Assembly (NCBI RefSeq): GCF_030651185.1 | Contig: NZ_JAUSCJ010000039.1 | Span: 1-64,000 of the forward strand | Reading direction: 5' to 3' | DNA from: Phenylobacterium sp. | GTDB lineage: Bacteria; Pseudomonadota; Alphaproteobacteria; Caulobacterales; Caulobacteraceae | Length of the DNA: 64,000 nt | Shown: positions 1-8,110 of the stretch, in pieces | Layout: each line of letters opens with the position of its first letter | Numbering within the stretch: the first letter of the stretch is position 1 | The notes under the pieces: model-generated | The model's input: only the letters and a program-made list of their open reading frames with translations | Database searches by the model: none | Told to the model about the DNA's origin: nothing | Translations under genes and position numbers: made by a program

Positions 1-113
1 GGGGGCGGGGGACCGCGCCGCCGGCGTGGGGGAGGGGGCGGCCTCAAGCTCAGCGCCCGGTCTCGCCCCCTCCACCGCTTCGCGGTCCCCCTCCCCCGTA
101 AACGGGGGAGGGA
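1..113. repeat. Palindromic GC-rich repeat inserted inside the helicase gene
   Basis: Bases 89-112 form a near-perfect palindrome: 11-base arms CCCTCCCCCGT and ACGGGGGAGGG around an AA centre. Beside it is ACCGC-TTC-GCGGT (74-86). A degraded reversed partner rich in GGGGGAGGGGGCGG lies at about 27-42. Such elements are usually extragenic; here the element sits in the helicase reading frame without breaking it, as the minus frame stays open to base 1. Confidence 0.7.
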
Positions 114-747
114 AGCAGCCCAGCCAGCGGCGGATCACGTCGGGATCGTCCACCGTCGCCGACAGTCCCACCCGCCGCATCCTCGGGGCGAAGGTCTGCA
201 GCCGCGCCAGGTCCAGGGCCAGCAGGTCGCCCCGCTTTGAGGCGTGGATGGCGTGGATCTCGTCGACGATGACGCAGGCCAGGTCCTCGAAATAGAGCCG
301 GGCGCCCTCCCAGGCGCAGAACAGGGCCAGTTGCTCGGGCGTGGTCAGCAGGATGTCCGGCGGCTTGATCCGTTGGCGCTGGCGGCGCGCCTGGCCCGTG
401 TCTCCGGTGCGGCTCTCGGCCACGATGGGCAGGCCCATCTGGAGGATGGGCGCCATCAGGTTGCGCTCGACATCGACGGCCAGGGCCTTCAGCGGCGAGA
501 TGTAGAGGGTGTGGATTCCGCGGGGCGTGTTGGCCGGCGGCCGTTCGGCCAGTTCGATCAGGCTGGGCATGAACCCTGCCAGGGTCTTGCCGCCGCCGGT
601 CGGCGCGATCAGCAGGGCGTCGCGGCCGGCGCGACCCTTGGCGATCATCTCCAGCTGATGTTCGCGCGCGTTCCAGCCGCGGGCCGAAAACCAGTCCGCG
701 AACCTCGGGGGCAGGAGGGGAGGGGCGGCGCCCGCGTCTTCGGCCAT
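1..747 (-). CDS. Lhr-type DEXH-box DNA helicase (ligase-associated), N-terminal part, cut by window edge
   Basis: Reads on the minus strand from ATG at 747 to base 1 without a stop, giving 249 codons of the N-terminal RecA-like helicase domain. Visible motifs: Walker A APTGGGKT (residues 48-55), ISPLKALA motif Ia (83-90), TTPEQL (135-140), DEIH box (162-165) and motif III SAT (196-198). This order is that of Lhr-type superfamily 2 helicases, which in proteobacteria often work with an ATP-dependent DNA ligase and a metallo-beta-lactamase-fold exonuclease in repair. Odd: from about residue 211 the domain is interrupted in frame by a GC-rich palindromic repeat (1-113) coding for a low-complexity Pro/Glu/Ala peptide. 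Whether the helicase resumes lies outside the window. An upstream ATG at 764 is followed at once by a stop, so 747 is the start. Confidence 0.85.
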   Translation of the reverse strand, partial: MAEDAGAAPPLLPPRFADWFSARGWNAREHQLEMIAKGRAGRDALLIAPTGGGKTLAGFMPSLIELAERPPANTPRGIHTLYISPLKALAVDVERNLMAPILQMGLPIVAESRTGDTGQARRQRQRIKPPDILLTTPEQLALFCAWEGARLYFEDLACVIVDEIHAIHASKRGDLLALDLARLQTFAPRMRRVGLSATVDDPDVIRRWLGCFPPPFTGEGDREAVEGARPGAELEAAPSPTPAARSPAP

Positions 748-764
748 CCCTCGCCCTATAGCAT

Positions 765-780
765 GTTCCCGTTCCGTTTC
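765..780. promoter_or_regulatory. SOS-box-like element upstream of the Lhr-type helicase
   Basis: GTTCCCGTTCCGTTTC lies 18 bases upstream of the helicase start. It matches the alphaproteobacterial LexA box GTTC-N7-GTTC at 7 of 8 fixed bases (second half GTTT). The identical 16 bases occur at 5090-5105 before the DinG-type helicase gene. It could instead belong to a dispersed extragenic repeat. Confidence 0.35.
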
Positions 781-799
781 ACGCCCAAAGGCGTGGCGG

Positions 800-1567
800 T
801 CAAGGCTGGGGCGTGTTGGCCTTCGCACCGCTCATCTGCGGGACATAGAGGCCGGTGGCGAACTTGGCGGCCATGCCCTCCACCCGCAGGCGCGAGCCGT
901 ACTGGGCGCAGGGGTCGGGCTTGGCGAGCTTGATGGGCTTACGATCCTTTGCGGTCATGGCCTTGGCGGCGTCGTCGGCGAAGGGCTCGGCGAACTGTAG
1001 GGCGTCGCCGATGCGGCTGAGGGAGGGGTTATCGGTCCCCACCGCCATGCCCTGCCGGGTCCAGGTGATGGCCGCCAGCTGCTTGCCGTCCGCGCCGATC
1101 ATCTCGGCCTCGACCCCGAGCCCGCCCAGGGTTCCCGGGGCGCGCAGGCCGATGGGGCCGGGGATGAAGAAGCCCGCCGCCGCCGAGGCCGCCGATCCCA
1201 CCCGGCCGGTGGCCTTCACCTGGCTGAGCACGGCGCGGACCTTGGCGTCGGCGGCCTCGGCGGGCGTGGCGATCTCATAGCGTTCGGACAGCTCGAAGCA
1301 GAGCTGGGCGTCGATCTCCCGCAGCAGGGTGGTCCGCTCGCCCGGCGACATCCAGGCTGCTGTGGTCTCCGCCACCTCGGTCGGCGTCAGCGCCACCCGA
1401 TGGACCTTCTCCAAGCCGGCCTCGTCCCGCCGATCGGAGACACTGGCCCGCACGGCGCCAGGGTTCACGGCCAGCCCGTCATAGGTCGACAGCATCCCGG
1501 TGGGCTGGGTGGGAGTGCTGCAGGCGGCGACGAGCCCAAGGAGAGGAAGGATCAGGAGCTTTTTCAT
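800..1567 (-). CDS. DUF3313-like outer-membrane lipoprotein
   Basis: Start chosen at the ATG at 1567, which opens MKKLLILPLLGLVAAC, a lysine-rich n-region, hydrophobic core and lipobox (LVAAC, Cys about residue 16). A longer frame to 1615 would bury this signal. The mature part, about 240 residues, resembles DUF3313 lipoproteins: an early YDGL segment, a stretch about valine-rich strands and aminoterminal ALTPTEVAE, and a glycine/proline-rich loop (FFIPGPIGLRAPG). Likely anchored to a membrane facing the periplasm. Function is not known for the family. It stands alone, transcribed away from the PhyH-type gene's end. Family call is by general resemblance, so moderate certainty. Confidence 0.65.
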   Translation of the reverse strand: MKKLLILPLLGLVAACSTPTQPTGMLSTYDGLAVNPGAVRASVSDRRDEAGLEKVHRVALTPTEVAETTAAWMSPGERTTLLREIDAQLCFELSERYEIATPAEAADAKVRAVLSQVKATGRVGSAASAAAGFFIPGPIGLRAPGTLGGLGVEAEMIGADGKQLAAITWTRQGMAVGTDNPSLSRIGDALQFAEPFADDAAKAMTAKDRKPIKLAKPDPCAQYGSRLRVEGMAAKFATGLYVPQMSGAKANTPQP

Positions 1568-1663
1568 TTGGGGGATACGAGGCGCACAGGCGGGCGGACG
1601 CGCAATGCCGATCATTGCCGCGACCCAAATGCTTCGGACCCGCGCCCGTTCCCTCGGCGCGTT

Positions 1664-2596
1664 TCAGGCGCGGGCGGGGTTTTCCAGGCGGCTCATCCAG
1701 TGATCGGCGTCGTAGCCCAAATTTCCGCTTAGGTGGCGCCACAGCTTGATGCGGTTGACGAACTCCAGCCGCCCGGTGTCCTGCTCGAACCAGGGCTCCG
1801 GCGCCATCAGGATCGACTCCACCGTCTCCGGCTGGGCGCTCTTCACATAGAAGATCGGCCGAGGATTGGGCGCGGGCAGGGTCGTCATGTCCCAACGCCG
1901 CACCTGGGGCTCGCTGGGGTTCATGCGGATCTTGAACATGGTCCGGGTGCGGTCGGCGTGGTTCACTCCGCCGCCGTGCCACAGGCCGTTGTGCAGGAAG
2001 AGCAGGGTCCCCGCCTCGCAGACCATGTGCTGCTGCCCCCGCATGTTCTGATAGCGCCCCAGCGCCACCTCGCTGACCTTGCGCAGGTGGGTTCCGGGGA
2101 TGAAGCGGGTGCCGCCCATCTCGCGGGTGACCTTGTGCGGGTAGTACATGATCTGCAGGTCGAAGCCCTTGGATGGGTCGACGGTGGAGTCCTGGTGGGT
2201 GTGCTGGGAGACGTTCTCGCCGCCCCCGGCCTCGTGATAGGCCGGCGGGAAGGTGACGTGCAGGAAGTGGTGATCGAAGATCGGGTCGGGGCCCGCCAGG
2301 CTCTCGATCGCGCCCTTCACCAGCGGCAGGTCCAGCAGGCGGCGAATGGCGGAGCCTTGTGGATAGGTGGCCGAGAGCGGCGCGCCCGCGGCCACCTCCG
2401 GGATTTCCGCCTGCCCCAGCAGCTCTCCGAAGGCCCGCATCACCTTGCGGCCGGGCTCGGGTTCTGCGGCCTCGCCGACCTCGGTCAGGAACTGCCGGTT
2501 GATCTCGTCGGGGACCACGCCGTCGAAGCGCAGGAACCCGCGGGCCACGAAGCGGGCCATCTGCAGGGAGTCCAGCAGGACAGGTTGCTCGCTCAC
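1664..2596 (-). CDS. Phytanoyl-CoA dioxygenase (PhyH) family oxygenase
   Basis: A 310-residue soluble protein with the 2-oxoglutarate/iron oxygenase signature: HTHQD (HxD pair H134 and D136), distal LWHGGG with H207, and basic residues R216/R218 in the following strand that could hold 2-oxoglutarate. Length and spacing suit the PhyH family, whose bacterial members hydroxylate varied small substrates, so the substrate here cannot be named. The ATG at 2596 overlaps the stop of the upstream 91-codon gene by four bases (ATGA), so the two are probably translationally coupled. Confidence 0.82.
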   Translation of the reverse strand: MSEQPVLLDSLQMARFVARGFLRFDGVVPDEINRQFLTEVGEAAEPEPGRKVMRAFGELLGQAEIPEVAAGAPLSATYPQGSAIRRLLDLPLVKGAIESLAGPDPIFDHHFLHVTFPPAYHEAGGGENVSQHTHQDSTVDPSKGFDLQIMYYPHKVTREMGGTRFIPGTHLRKVSEVALGRYQNMRGQQHMVCEAGTLLFLHNGLWHGGGVNHADRTRTMFKIRMNPSEPQVRRWDMTTLPAPNPRPIFYVKSAQPETVESILMAPEPWFEQDTGRLEFVNRIKLWRHLSGNLGYDADHWMSRLENPARA

Positions 2597-2868
2597 GCCA
2601 CCGTCTCCACAAGCTGCTCGAAGAAGAACTCGTATTTCAGATAGGCCAGGTCGAACTCCTCGCCGCGCGGGTGCGGCAGGATCTGCGAGGCCTGGAACAG
2701 CCGCCAGCCGTCGCGCAGGGCGTCGGCCCCGGTGCGATAGGGCGGGTCGTCATTGTCACCGGCCATCGGGCGAGTCTCGCCGGTCCCGTCATAGACCGCC
2801 CAGGCGACCACCGGAGAATCCAGCGCGGAATTGGCCAGATATAGAACCAGCACCTTCTGGCGCGTCAT
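2593..2868 (-). CDS. Small hypothetical protein coupled to the PhyH-type oxygenase
   Basis: Ninety-one residues starting MTRQKVLVLYLANSALDSPV. No signal peptide, no membrane segment and no motif that I recognise. It contains a DDPPYRTGADAL stretch and a very aromatic C-terminal YLKYEFFFEQL helix. Its stop overlaps the start of the PhyH-type gene, and it shares the codon style of its neighbours, so it is likely real. Function unknown; a partner or regulator of the oxygenase is a guess from position only. Confidence 0.7.
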   Translation of the reverse strand: MTRQKVLVLYLANSALDSPVVAWAVYDGTGETRPMAGDNDDPPYRTGADALRDGWRLFQASQILPHPRGEEFDLAYLKYEFFFEQLVETVA

Positions 2869-2966
2869 GTCGCCCCCCTCGTTCCCATGCTGATGACGGG
2901 GTTGGGTGCGATCATGGTCCAGGTGGCGGGCCCTGTGAACGGGCGATTTTCGCGTGAGGCCGTTCC

Positions 2967-4829
2967 TTAAACCCCTGAACCGGCTTTCTGCCGGCTCAGG
3001 GCGTCCATCAAGATCTGGCTCTCCACGGGCTTGGCGACCACCTCGTCCATGCCCGCGGCGCGATAGGCGGCGGTCTCGTGAGACAGGACGCTGGCGGTCA
3101 CCGCGATGATCGGAGTACGGGCCCGCGTGACGCCGGTTTCCCGGGCGCGGATGACACGGGTGGCGTCAAGGCCGTCCATTCGCGGCATGTGGATGTCCAT
3201 GAGGATCGCGTCCCACTCTCCGCTCTCCCAGGCTGAGACCGCCTCGACGCCGTCATGAGCCATGCCCGTGGAGAGACCGAAGTCCTCCAGCATGGTCTGC
3301 AGCACCAGCCGGTTGGTCGGGTTATCGTCCACCACCAGGACGCGGGCGCCTTTGACGGCGGGTCGAGGGGGCTCGGTGGGAGGCAGGGCGGAGACCGGGG
3401 GACGCGCCCCGCGAACCGGCATCGGCAGGCGAACGGTGAAGCACGATCCTTCGCCCGGCGCGGAGACCAGCGAGATTTCGCCGCCCATGAGCTCCGTCAG
3501 CTCCCGGCAGATGGCCAGGCCCAGGCCCGTGCCGCCAGCGCGCCGGGTATTGGAGCCGTCGGCCTGGACGAAGCGGTCGAAGACGTGGACCTGGTCCTCC
3601 GGGGCGATGCCCGCGCCGGTGTCACGCACCTCGATCGTGATCCCGTCGGCATCGCCCCCGATGCCGACCGAGATCGCTCCAGCCGCAGTGAACTTCAGGG
3701 CGTTGGAGATCAGGTTGGAAACGATCTGCCGCAGCCGAACCTCGTCGCCGAAGCGCATGCCGGAGGCGGCCTCGCCGAGGGACAGGTCGAAGGTCAGCCC
3801 CTTCTCCTCCGCCAGCACGCCATAGAGCCGCCGAATCCCGTCCGCGAACGGTGCGAGGAGGAACTCTGCGGGGTTGAGCGTCATGTTACCCGCCTCGATC
3901 TTGGAGATGTCGAGGACGTCGTTGACGACCCCCAGCAGGGTGAGCGCCGAGGTCTGGATGATCGACAGCCGCTCGCGCTGCGGCGCGGTCAGCTCGCCGC
4001 GCTCCATGACCTGGGCCATGCCCAGCACGCCGTTCAGCGGGGTGCGGATCTCGTGGCTGATCGTGGACAGGAACTCCGACTTGGCCCGGCTTCCCGCCTG
4101 GGCCTCGATCGCCAGCAGCTCGAGGGCCTTGGTGCGGTCGGCGACCCGTTGTTCGAGGGACTGGTTGATCTGCTCGATCTCGTCGTTCCGGGCGCGGAGC
4201 TCGCTCACCAAGCCCAGGTTCTCACGCCCGAGCGCGATGGAACGCAGCAGCAGGGCGTGGCTGTTCCTGTGCGAGGCGATCATCACCCCGCAGAACACCA
4301 GGCCCAGCACCCCCAGCGCCATGTCGCCGTCCAGCATCAGGCGCAGAGAGGCGGGGGCCAGCATCAGGGTGATGTAGATCCGGCCGGTGGTCTTCAGGGG
4401 CGCCAGGATGCCGGTCGCGCCGGCGGCCAGGGCCGAGACCACGATGATGATGAAGAACTGCGTCTGGACCGTCTCGGCCGGCAACTGGATCCAGGCAAGC
4501 AGGGCCCAGAGGCCCGAACTGAATATCAGGCCCGCCGAATGGGCGATCGCCCATGGGGCAAGCTGGTCGGCGGCGGCGGGCCCCTTGAGCAGTCGGCCCA
4601 GCCTCCGTTCCACGAAGATCCGGGCGCCGAAGATCAACAGCACCAAGGCGAGCCACGCCAGATACCAGCCCCTGGCTTCGACGCGGCCCAGGACCGGCAT
4701 GGTGAGGGACGCCGCCAGCTGCACGACCATAGTGGCCAGCGCGTTCTTCTGCGCGGCGCCCAGCAGGTCGAAGGCAAAGGCCGGCGCGCCGCCGCCGTCC
4801 GAAACCCCCCTCGATGGTTGGGTCAACAT
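2967..4829 (-). CDS. Hybrid sensor histidine kinase/response regulator
   Basis: 620 residues. Several hydrophobic segments between about residues 30 and 195 form a membrane sensor region. A coiled-coil linker (205-240) follows, then a HisKA domain with the phospho-accepting His in SHEIRTPLNG (H259). The HATPase domain carries an N box (NLISNALKF, 372-380), DTGAG (403-407) and GTGLGLAI (433-440). A C-terminal receiver starts VLVVDDN (497-503) with phospho-acceptor D545 in MDIHMPRMDG. There is no HPt domain, so a separate phosphotransfer protein would be needed. The signal sensed is unknown. No partner regulator is adjacent. An inverted repeat lies 58 bases upstream. Confidence 0.93.
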   Translation of the reverse strand: MLTQPSRGVSDGGGAPAFAFDLLGAAQKNALATMVVQLAASLTMPVLGRVEARGWYLAWLALVLLIFGARIFVERRLGRLLKGPAAADQLAPWAIAHSAGLIFSSGLWALLAWIQLPAETVQTQFFIIIVVSALAAGATGILAPLKTTGRIYITLMLAPASLRLMLDGDMALGVLGLVFCGVMIASHRNSHALLLRSIALGRENLGLVSELRARNDEIEQINQSLEQRVADRTKALELLAIEAQAGSRAKSEFLSTISHEIRTPLNGVLGMAQVMERGELTAPQRERLSIIQTSALTLLGVVNDVLDISKIEAGNMTLNPAEFLLAPFADGIRRLYGVLAEEKGLTFDLSLGEAASGMRFGDEVRLRQIVSNLISNALKFTAAGAISVGIGGDADGITIEVRDTGAGIAPEDQVHVFDRFVQADGSNTRRAGGTGLGLAICRELTELMGGEISLVSAPGEGSCFTVRLPMPVRGARPPVSALPPTEPPRPAVKGARVLVVDDNPTNRLVLQTMLEDFGLSTGMAHDGVEAVSAWESGEWDAILMDIHMPRMDGLDATRVIRARETGVTRARTPIIAVTASVLSHETAAYRAAGMDEVVAKPVESQILMDALSRQKAGSGV

Positions 4830-4886
4830 CCGATTTCCCGGTCCCTGTTTTCGGGATGATGTCTATCGAGAACGCAGTAAACAAAC

Positions 4887-4905
4887 ATTCCAACGATATT
4901 GGAAT
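4887..4905. promoter_or_regulatory. Inverted repeat, likely operator of the histidine kinase gene
   Basis: ATTCCAA-CGATA-TTGGAAT is a perfect 7-5-7 inverted repeat in an AT-rich stretch, 58 bases upstream of the kinase ATG at 4829. Size and symmetry suit a dimeric repressor or activator site. No regulator can be named. Confidence 0.45.
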
Positions 4906-5089
4906 TTACGCGATTTACTTGAAAATAGCCGCAGAACAACCCATTTTGGGCATGTAACCATTGAGGATGCGCGGATTTTATACTCGAACCGGGTACACCT
5001 TAAGGTCTCGCAGCCATCACTCTAGCCCGGATTCGCCTTCAGGAGGACGTCAACCTGTCCCCCCGGGATCGTGAAGCACCCGGTGCGCC

Positions 5090-5105
5090 GTTCCCGTTCC
5101 GTTTC
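5090..5105. promoter_or_regulatory. SOS-box-like element upstream of the DinG-type helicase
   Basis: GTTCCCGTTCCGTTTC, identical to 765-780, ends 26 bases before the GTG start of the helicase gene. It resembles LexA box GTTC-N7-GTTC with one mismatch. dinG is a known SOS gene in Escherichia coli, which makes the placement plausible. Binding itself is inference. Confidence 0.4.
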
Positions 5106-5131
5106 GCCCGAGGATCGGCTAACACCGCGGA

Positions 5132-7924
5132 GTGAACGCCCTCGCCCCGAGTCTTGATCTGGCCCCCGCCCTTGTCGTCCTGCCCGGCCCCCGCGCCGCG
5201 GCGGCCGGTGCGGCGCGGGCGGAGATGATCCGGGCGCCCGACGCTCGCGACCTGTTCGAGCACGGCCCGGTCCTGGTGGCCCATGCGGGCATGACAGCCA
5301 AACGGCTGGGGGTGCATGCGCCGGGCCGATCGCAGGGGCTCTTCGACGCCCTGGAGCTGTTCGCCTTCGTCCGCCCCGCCCGGTTCTGCGCCCCATCGGC
5401 GGCGGGGCTGGCCCTGGCGCTGGGCTTGCCCGAACCCAAGGGCGCGGCGGAACAGGCCAAGGTGCTGCGCGAGGCCTGCCATGTCCTGCTGGCCGAACTG
5501 GCCCTGACCCCGGAGCCCTCGCGGGAGGAGGCCCTGGCCCTGGCTGAGACCCTGGGCCGGGCCGGCTGGGCCTGGGGAACCGCCGTGATCGGCGCCCTGC
5601 GCTCGGCCCCGGTGGGCAACGCCTTCCGCGGCTCGGGAATGGATGTGTGGACCCGCGTGGCGGAGTGGGAGGAACAGGCGCCCCCCGGCGAGGCCGGCTC
5701 GCGGCCCATCGCCCCGGAGGCCGCCGCCCAGCGCCTTACCGACCTGCTGCGGCAGGCGGGCCTGGACGAGGCCCGGCCCACCCAGGCCGAGTTCGCCGCC
5801 GAGGCCGCCTTCGCCTTCTCGCCGCGCGAGAAGGAGGGCGAGCCGCGCATGATGCTGGCCGAGGCCGGCACCGGGGTCGGCAAGACCCTGGGCTATCTCG
5901 CGCCCGCCTCGCTGTGGGCGGAGGCCAATGGGCCTGCGGTGTGGATCTCCACCTATACCCGCGCCCTGCAGCGCCAGATCGAGCGCGAGAGCCACGCCAT
6001 CTATCCCGACCCCAAGGTCCGCGCGAAAAAGGCCGTGGTCCGCAAGGGGCGGGAGAACTACCTCTGCCTGCTGAACTTCCAGGACCAGGCCAACACCGCC
6101 CAGCTCGGCGGGGCCGACCTGATCGGCCTGGCGCTGACCGCCCGCTGGGTGCGCGCCACCCGCGACGGCGACATGACCGGCGGTGACTTCCCCGCCTGGC
6201 TGCCGACCCTGTTCGCCATCCCGCCGGTGGGCCAGGCCAGCGCCGCCAACCTGGTGGACCGGCGGGGCGAATGCATCCACGCCGGCTGCGCCCACTACCG
6301 CGCCTGTTTCGTCGAGAAGGCGGTGCGGGGTTCCCGCCGCGCCGACATCGTCATCGCCAACCACGCCCTGGTCCTGACCCAGGCCGCCTTCGACGGCGCG
6401 CGGGCCGCGCGGGGTTCCAAGGCCGACGGCGAGACCACCCAGCTCAAGCGCATCGTCTTCGACGAGGGCCACCACCTGTTCGACGCTGCCGATGCGGCCT
6501 TTGCGGCGGCGCTCTCCGGCGCGGAGTCAGCCGAGCTGCGCCGCTGGATCCGGGGCCCCGAGGGCCGGGGCCGCCGGGGCCGGGGTCTTGAAGCCCGCCT
6601 GATGGAGGTGCTGGGCGACCGCGATGACGCCAAGCGCGCCCTGGTGGACGCCACCCGCGCCGCCGCCGCCCTGCCGGGCGAGGGCTGGTCGGGCCGTGTG
6701 GCCTCCCCCAACGGAGAGGTCAATCCGTCGGGACCCGTCGAGCATTTCGTTGTGGCGGTGATCGAGCAGCTGCGCGCCCGCGCCGCCCCGTCCGAGGTGG
6801 GCATGGAGTGCGCCGCCCGCCCGGCGTTGGATCTGGTGCGCGAGACCGCGCGGGCCGCCGCCTCGGCGCTCGCCGCCATCGAGGCGCCCCTGCTGGCCCT
6901 GGCCCGTCACCTCGAGGACGTGCTGGACGACGAGGCCGCCACCCTGCCGCCGGGCGATCGGGCGCGTATTGAAGGGGCTTTGAGGGGGCTAGACCGGCGC
7001 GCTCGCATGACCCTGCCGGCCTGGCGCTCCATGCTGCGGGCCATCGACGAGGACGCCGAGGATGACCCCGACTTCGTCGACTGGTTCGACGCCACCTTCC
7101 TCTATGGCCGGGTGGTGGACGCCGCCTGCCGCCGCCACTGGGTCGATCCCACCGAGCCGCTCACCAACACCGTCATCGCCCCGGCCCACGGGGTGCTGGT
7201 GACCAGCGCCACCCTGGCCGACTCCACCCTGGCCGACCCCTTCGCTCTGGCCGAGATGCGCACCGGCGCCGCGCGCCTGCCCGACCGTCCCAAGACCCTG
7301 CGCCTGGCCTCGCCCTTCGACTACGAGACCAACTCGCGAGCCTTCGTGGTCACCGATGTCGGCCGCGACGACCCGCGCCAGGTGGCTGCGGCCATGCGCG
7401 AACTGTTCCTGGCCGCGGGGGGCGGGGGGGTTGGCCTGTTCACCGCCATCCGCCGCCTGCGCGCGGTCCATGAGAAGATCGCCGCGCCACTCTCCGACAA
7501 GGGCCTGGCCCTCTACGCCCAACACGTCGATCCCCTGGAGGTCGGCGCCCTGGTGGACATCTTCCGGGCCGAGCAGGACAGCTGCCTGCTGGGCACCGAC
7601 GCCGTCCGGGACGGCGTGGATGTGCCGGGCAGGTCCCTGCGCCTGCTGGTCTTCGACCGGGTCCCCTGGCCGCGTCCAGATATCCTGCACAAGGCCCGCC
7701 GGGTCCGCTTCGGCGGCAAGGCCTATGACGACAGCGTCGCCCGCAACCGCATCAGCCAGGCCTTCGGCCGGCTGATCCGCCGCGCCGATGACAAGGGAGT
7801 CTTCGTCATGCTGGACGCCGCGGCCCCCACCCGCCTGTTCTCCGGCCTGCCGGAGGGGGTGAAGATCGAGCGCCTCGGCCTGGTGGAGGCCATCGAGGCG
7901 ACGGCCGAGTTCCTGGGAACCTGA
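5132..7924 (+). CDS. DinG/XPD-family ATP-dependent DNA helicase
   Basis: 930 residues from a GTG start. Residues 1 to about 210 are an Ala/Pro-rich N-terminal region not typical of the DinG core. The helicase follows: Walker A GTGVGKT (246-252), cysteines in ENYLCLL and in GECIHAGCAHYRAC that fit the 4-cysteine iron-sulfur site of XPD-like helicases, a DEGHH box near 445, and the C-terminal motif VI QAFGRLIRR. DinG-type enzymes unwind DNA 5' to 3' and resolve R-loops and G-quadruplexes. The gene stands alone. A GCTAACAC hexamer-like -10 lies only a few bases before the GTG, so a leaderless transcript is possible but unproven. Confidence 0.88.
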   Translation: MNALAPSLDLAPALVVLPGPRAAAAGAARAEMIRAPDARDLFEHGPVLVAHAGMTAKRLGVHAPGRSQGLFDALELFAFVRPARFCAPSAAGLALALGLPEPKGAAEQAKVLREACHVLLAELALTPEPSREEALALAETLGRAGWAWGTAVIGALRSAPVGNAFRGSGMDVWTRVAEWEEQAPPGEAGSRPIAPEAAAQRLTDLLRQAGLDEARPTQAEFAAEAAFAFSPREKEGEPRMMLAEAGTGVGKTLGYLAPASLWAEANGPAVWISTYTRALQRQIERESHAIYPDPKVRAKKAVVRKGRENYLCLLNFQDQANTAQLGGADLIGLALTARWVRATRDGDMTGGDFPAWLPTLFAIPPVGQASAANLVDRRGECIHAGCAHYRACFVEKAVRGSRRADIVIANHALVLTQAAFDGARAARGSKADGETTQLKRIVFDEGHHLFDAADAAFAAALSGAESAELRRWIRGPEGRGRRGRGLEARLMEVLGDRDDAKRALVDATRAAAALPGEGWSGRVASPNGEVNPSGPVEHFVVAVIEQLRARAAPSEVGMECAARPALDLVRETARAAASALAAIEAPLLALARHLEDVLDDEAATLPPGDRARIEGALRGLDRRARMTLPAWRSMLRAIDEDAEDDPDFVDWFDATFLYGRVVDAACRRHWVDPTEPLTNTVIAPAHGVLVTSATLADSTLADPFALAEMRTGAARLPDRPKTLRLASPFDYETNSRAFVVTDVGRDDPRQVAAAMRELFLAAGGGGVGLFTAIRRLRAVHEKIAAPLSDKGLALYAQHVDPLEVGALVDIFRAEQDSCLLGTDAVRDGVDVPGRSLRLLVFDRVPWPRPDILHKARRVRFGGKAYDDSVARNRISQAFGRLIRRADDKGVFVMLDAAAPTRLFSGLPEGVKIERLGLVEAIEATAEFLGT

Positions 7925-8110
7925 TTCTCCTTACCTGTGCAGCGAAGCGGAACCGGGGAGGGAAAGGGCCGCTGGTCGCCCGCATCGGGGCTGGTTGCTC
8001 ACGCCGCTCAGTCCAGCCCGATCAGGCCAGCCCGCGGAAATCAGCTAGGCTAGGTTGCGTCTCATGACACCGGTGTCATGATGCGCGAAGCGCCGCCAGG
8101 GAGGCTCCAT

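Larger units (their letters stand above)
4830..5131. other. Divergent intergenic region, AT-rich
   Basis: About 300 bases between the divergent histidine kinase and DinG-type genes. Bases 4860-5000 are clearly more AT-rich than the surroundings. It contains the inverted repeat at 4887-4905 and the SOS-like box at 5090-5105. No coding frame here is convincing. Confidence 0.7.

Noticed and set aside
244-933. Plus-strand 229-codon ORF at the left end
   Set aside because: Antisense to the helicase gene, which shows Walker A, DEIH and SAT motifs.
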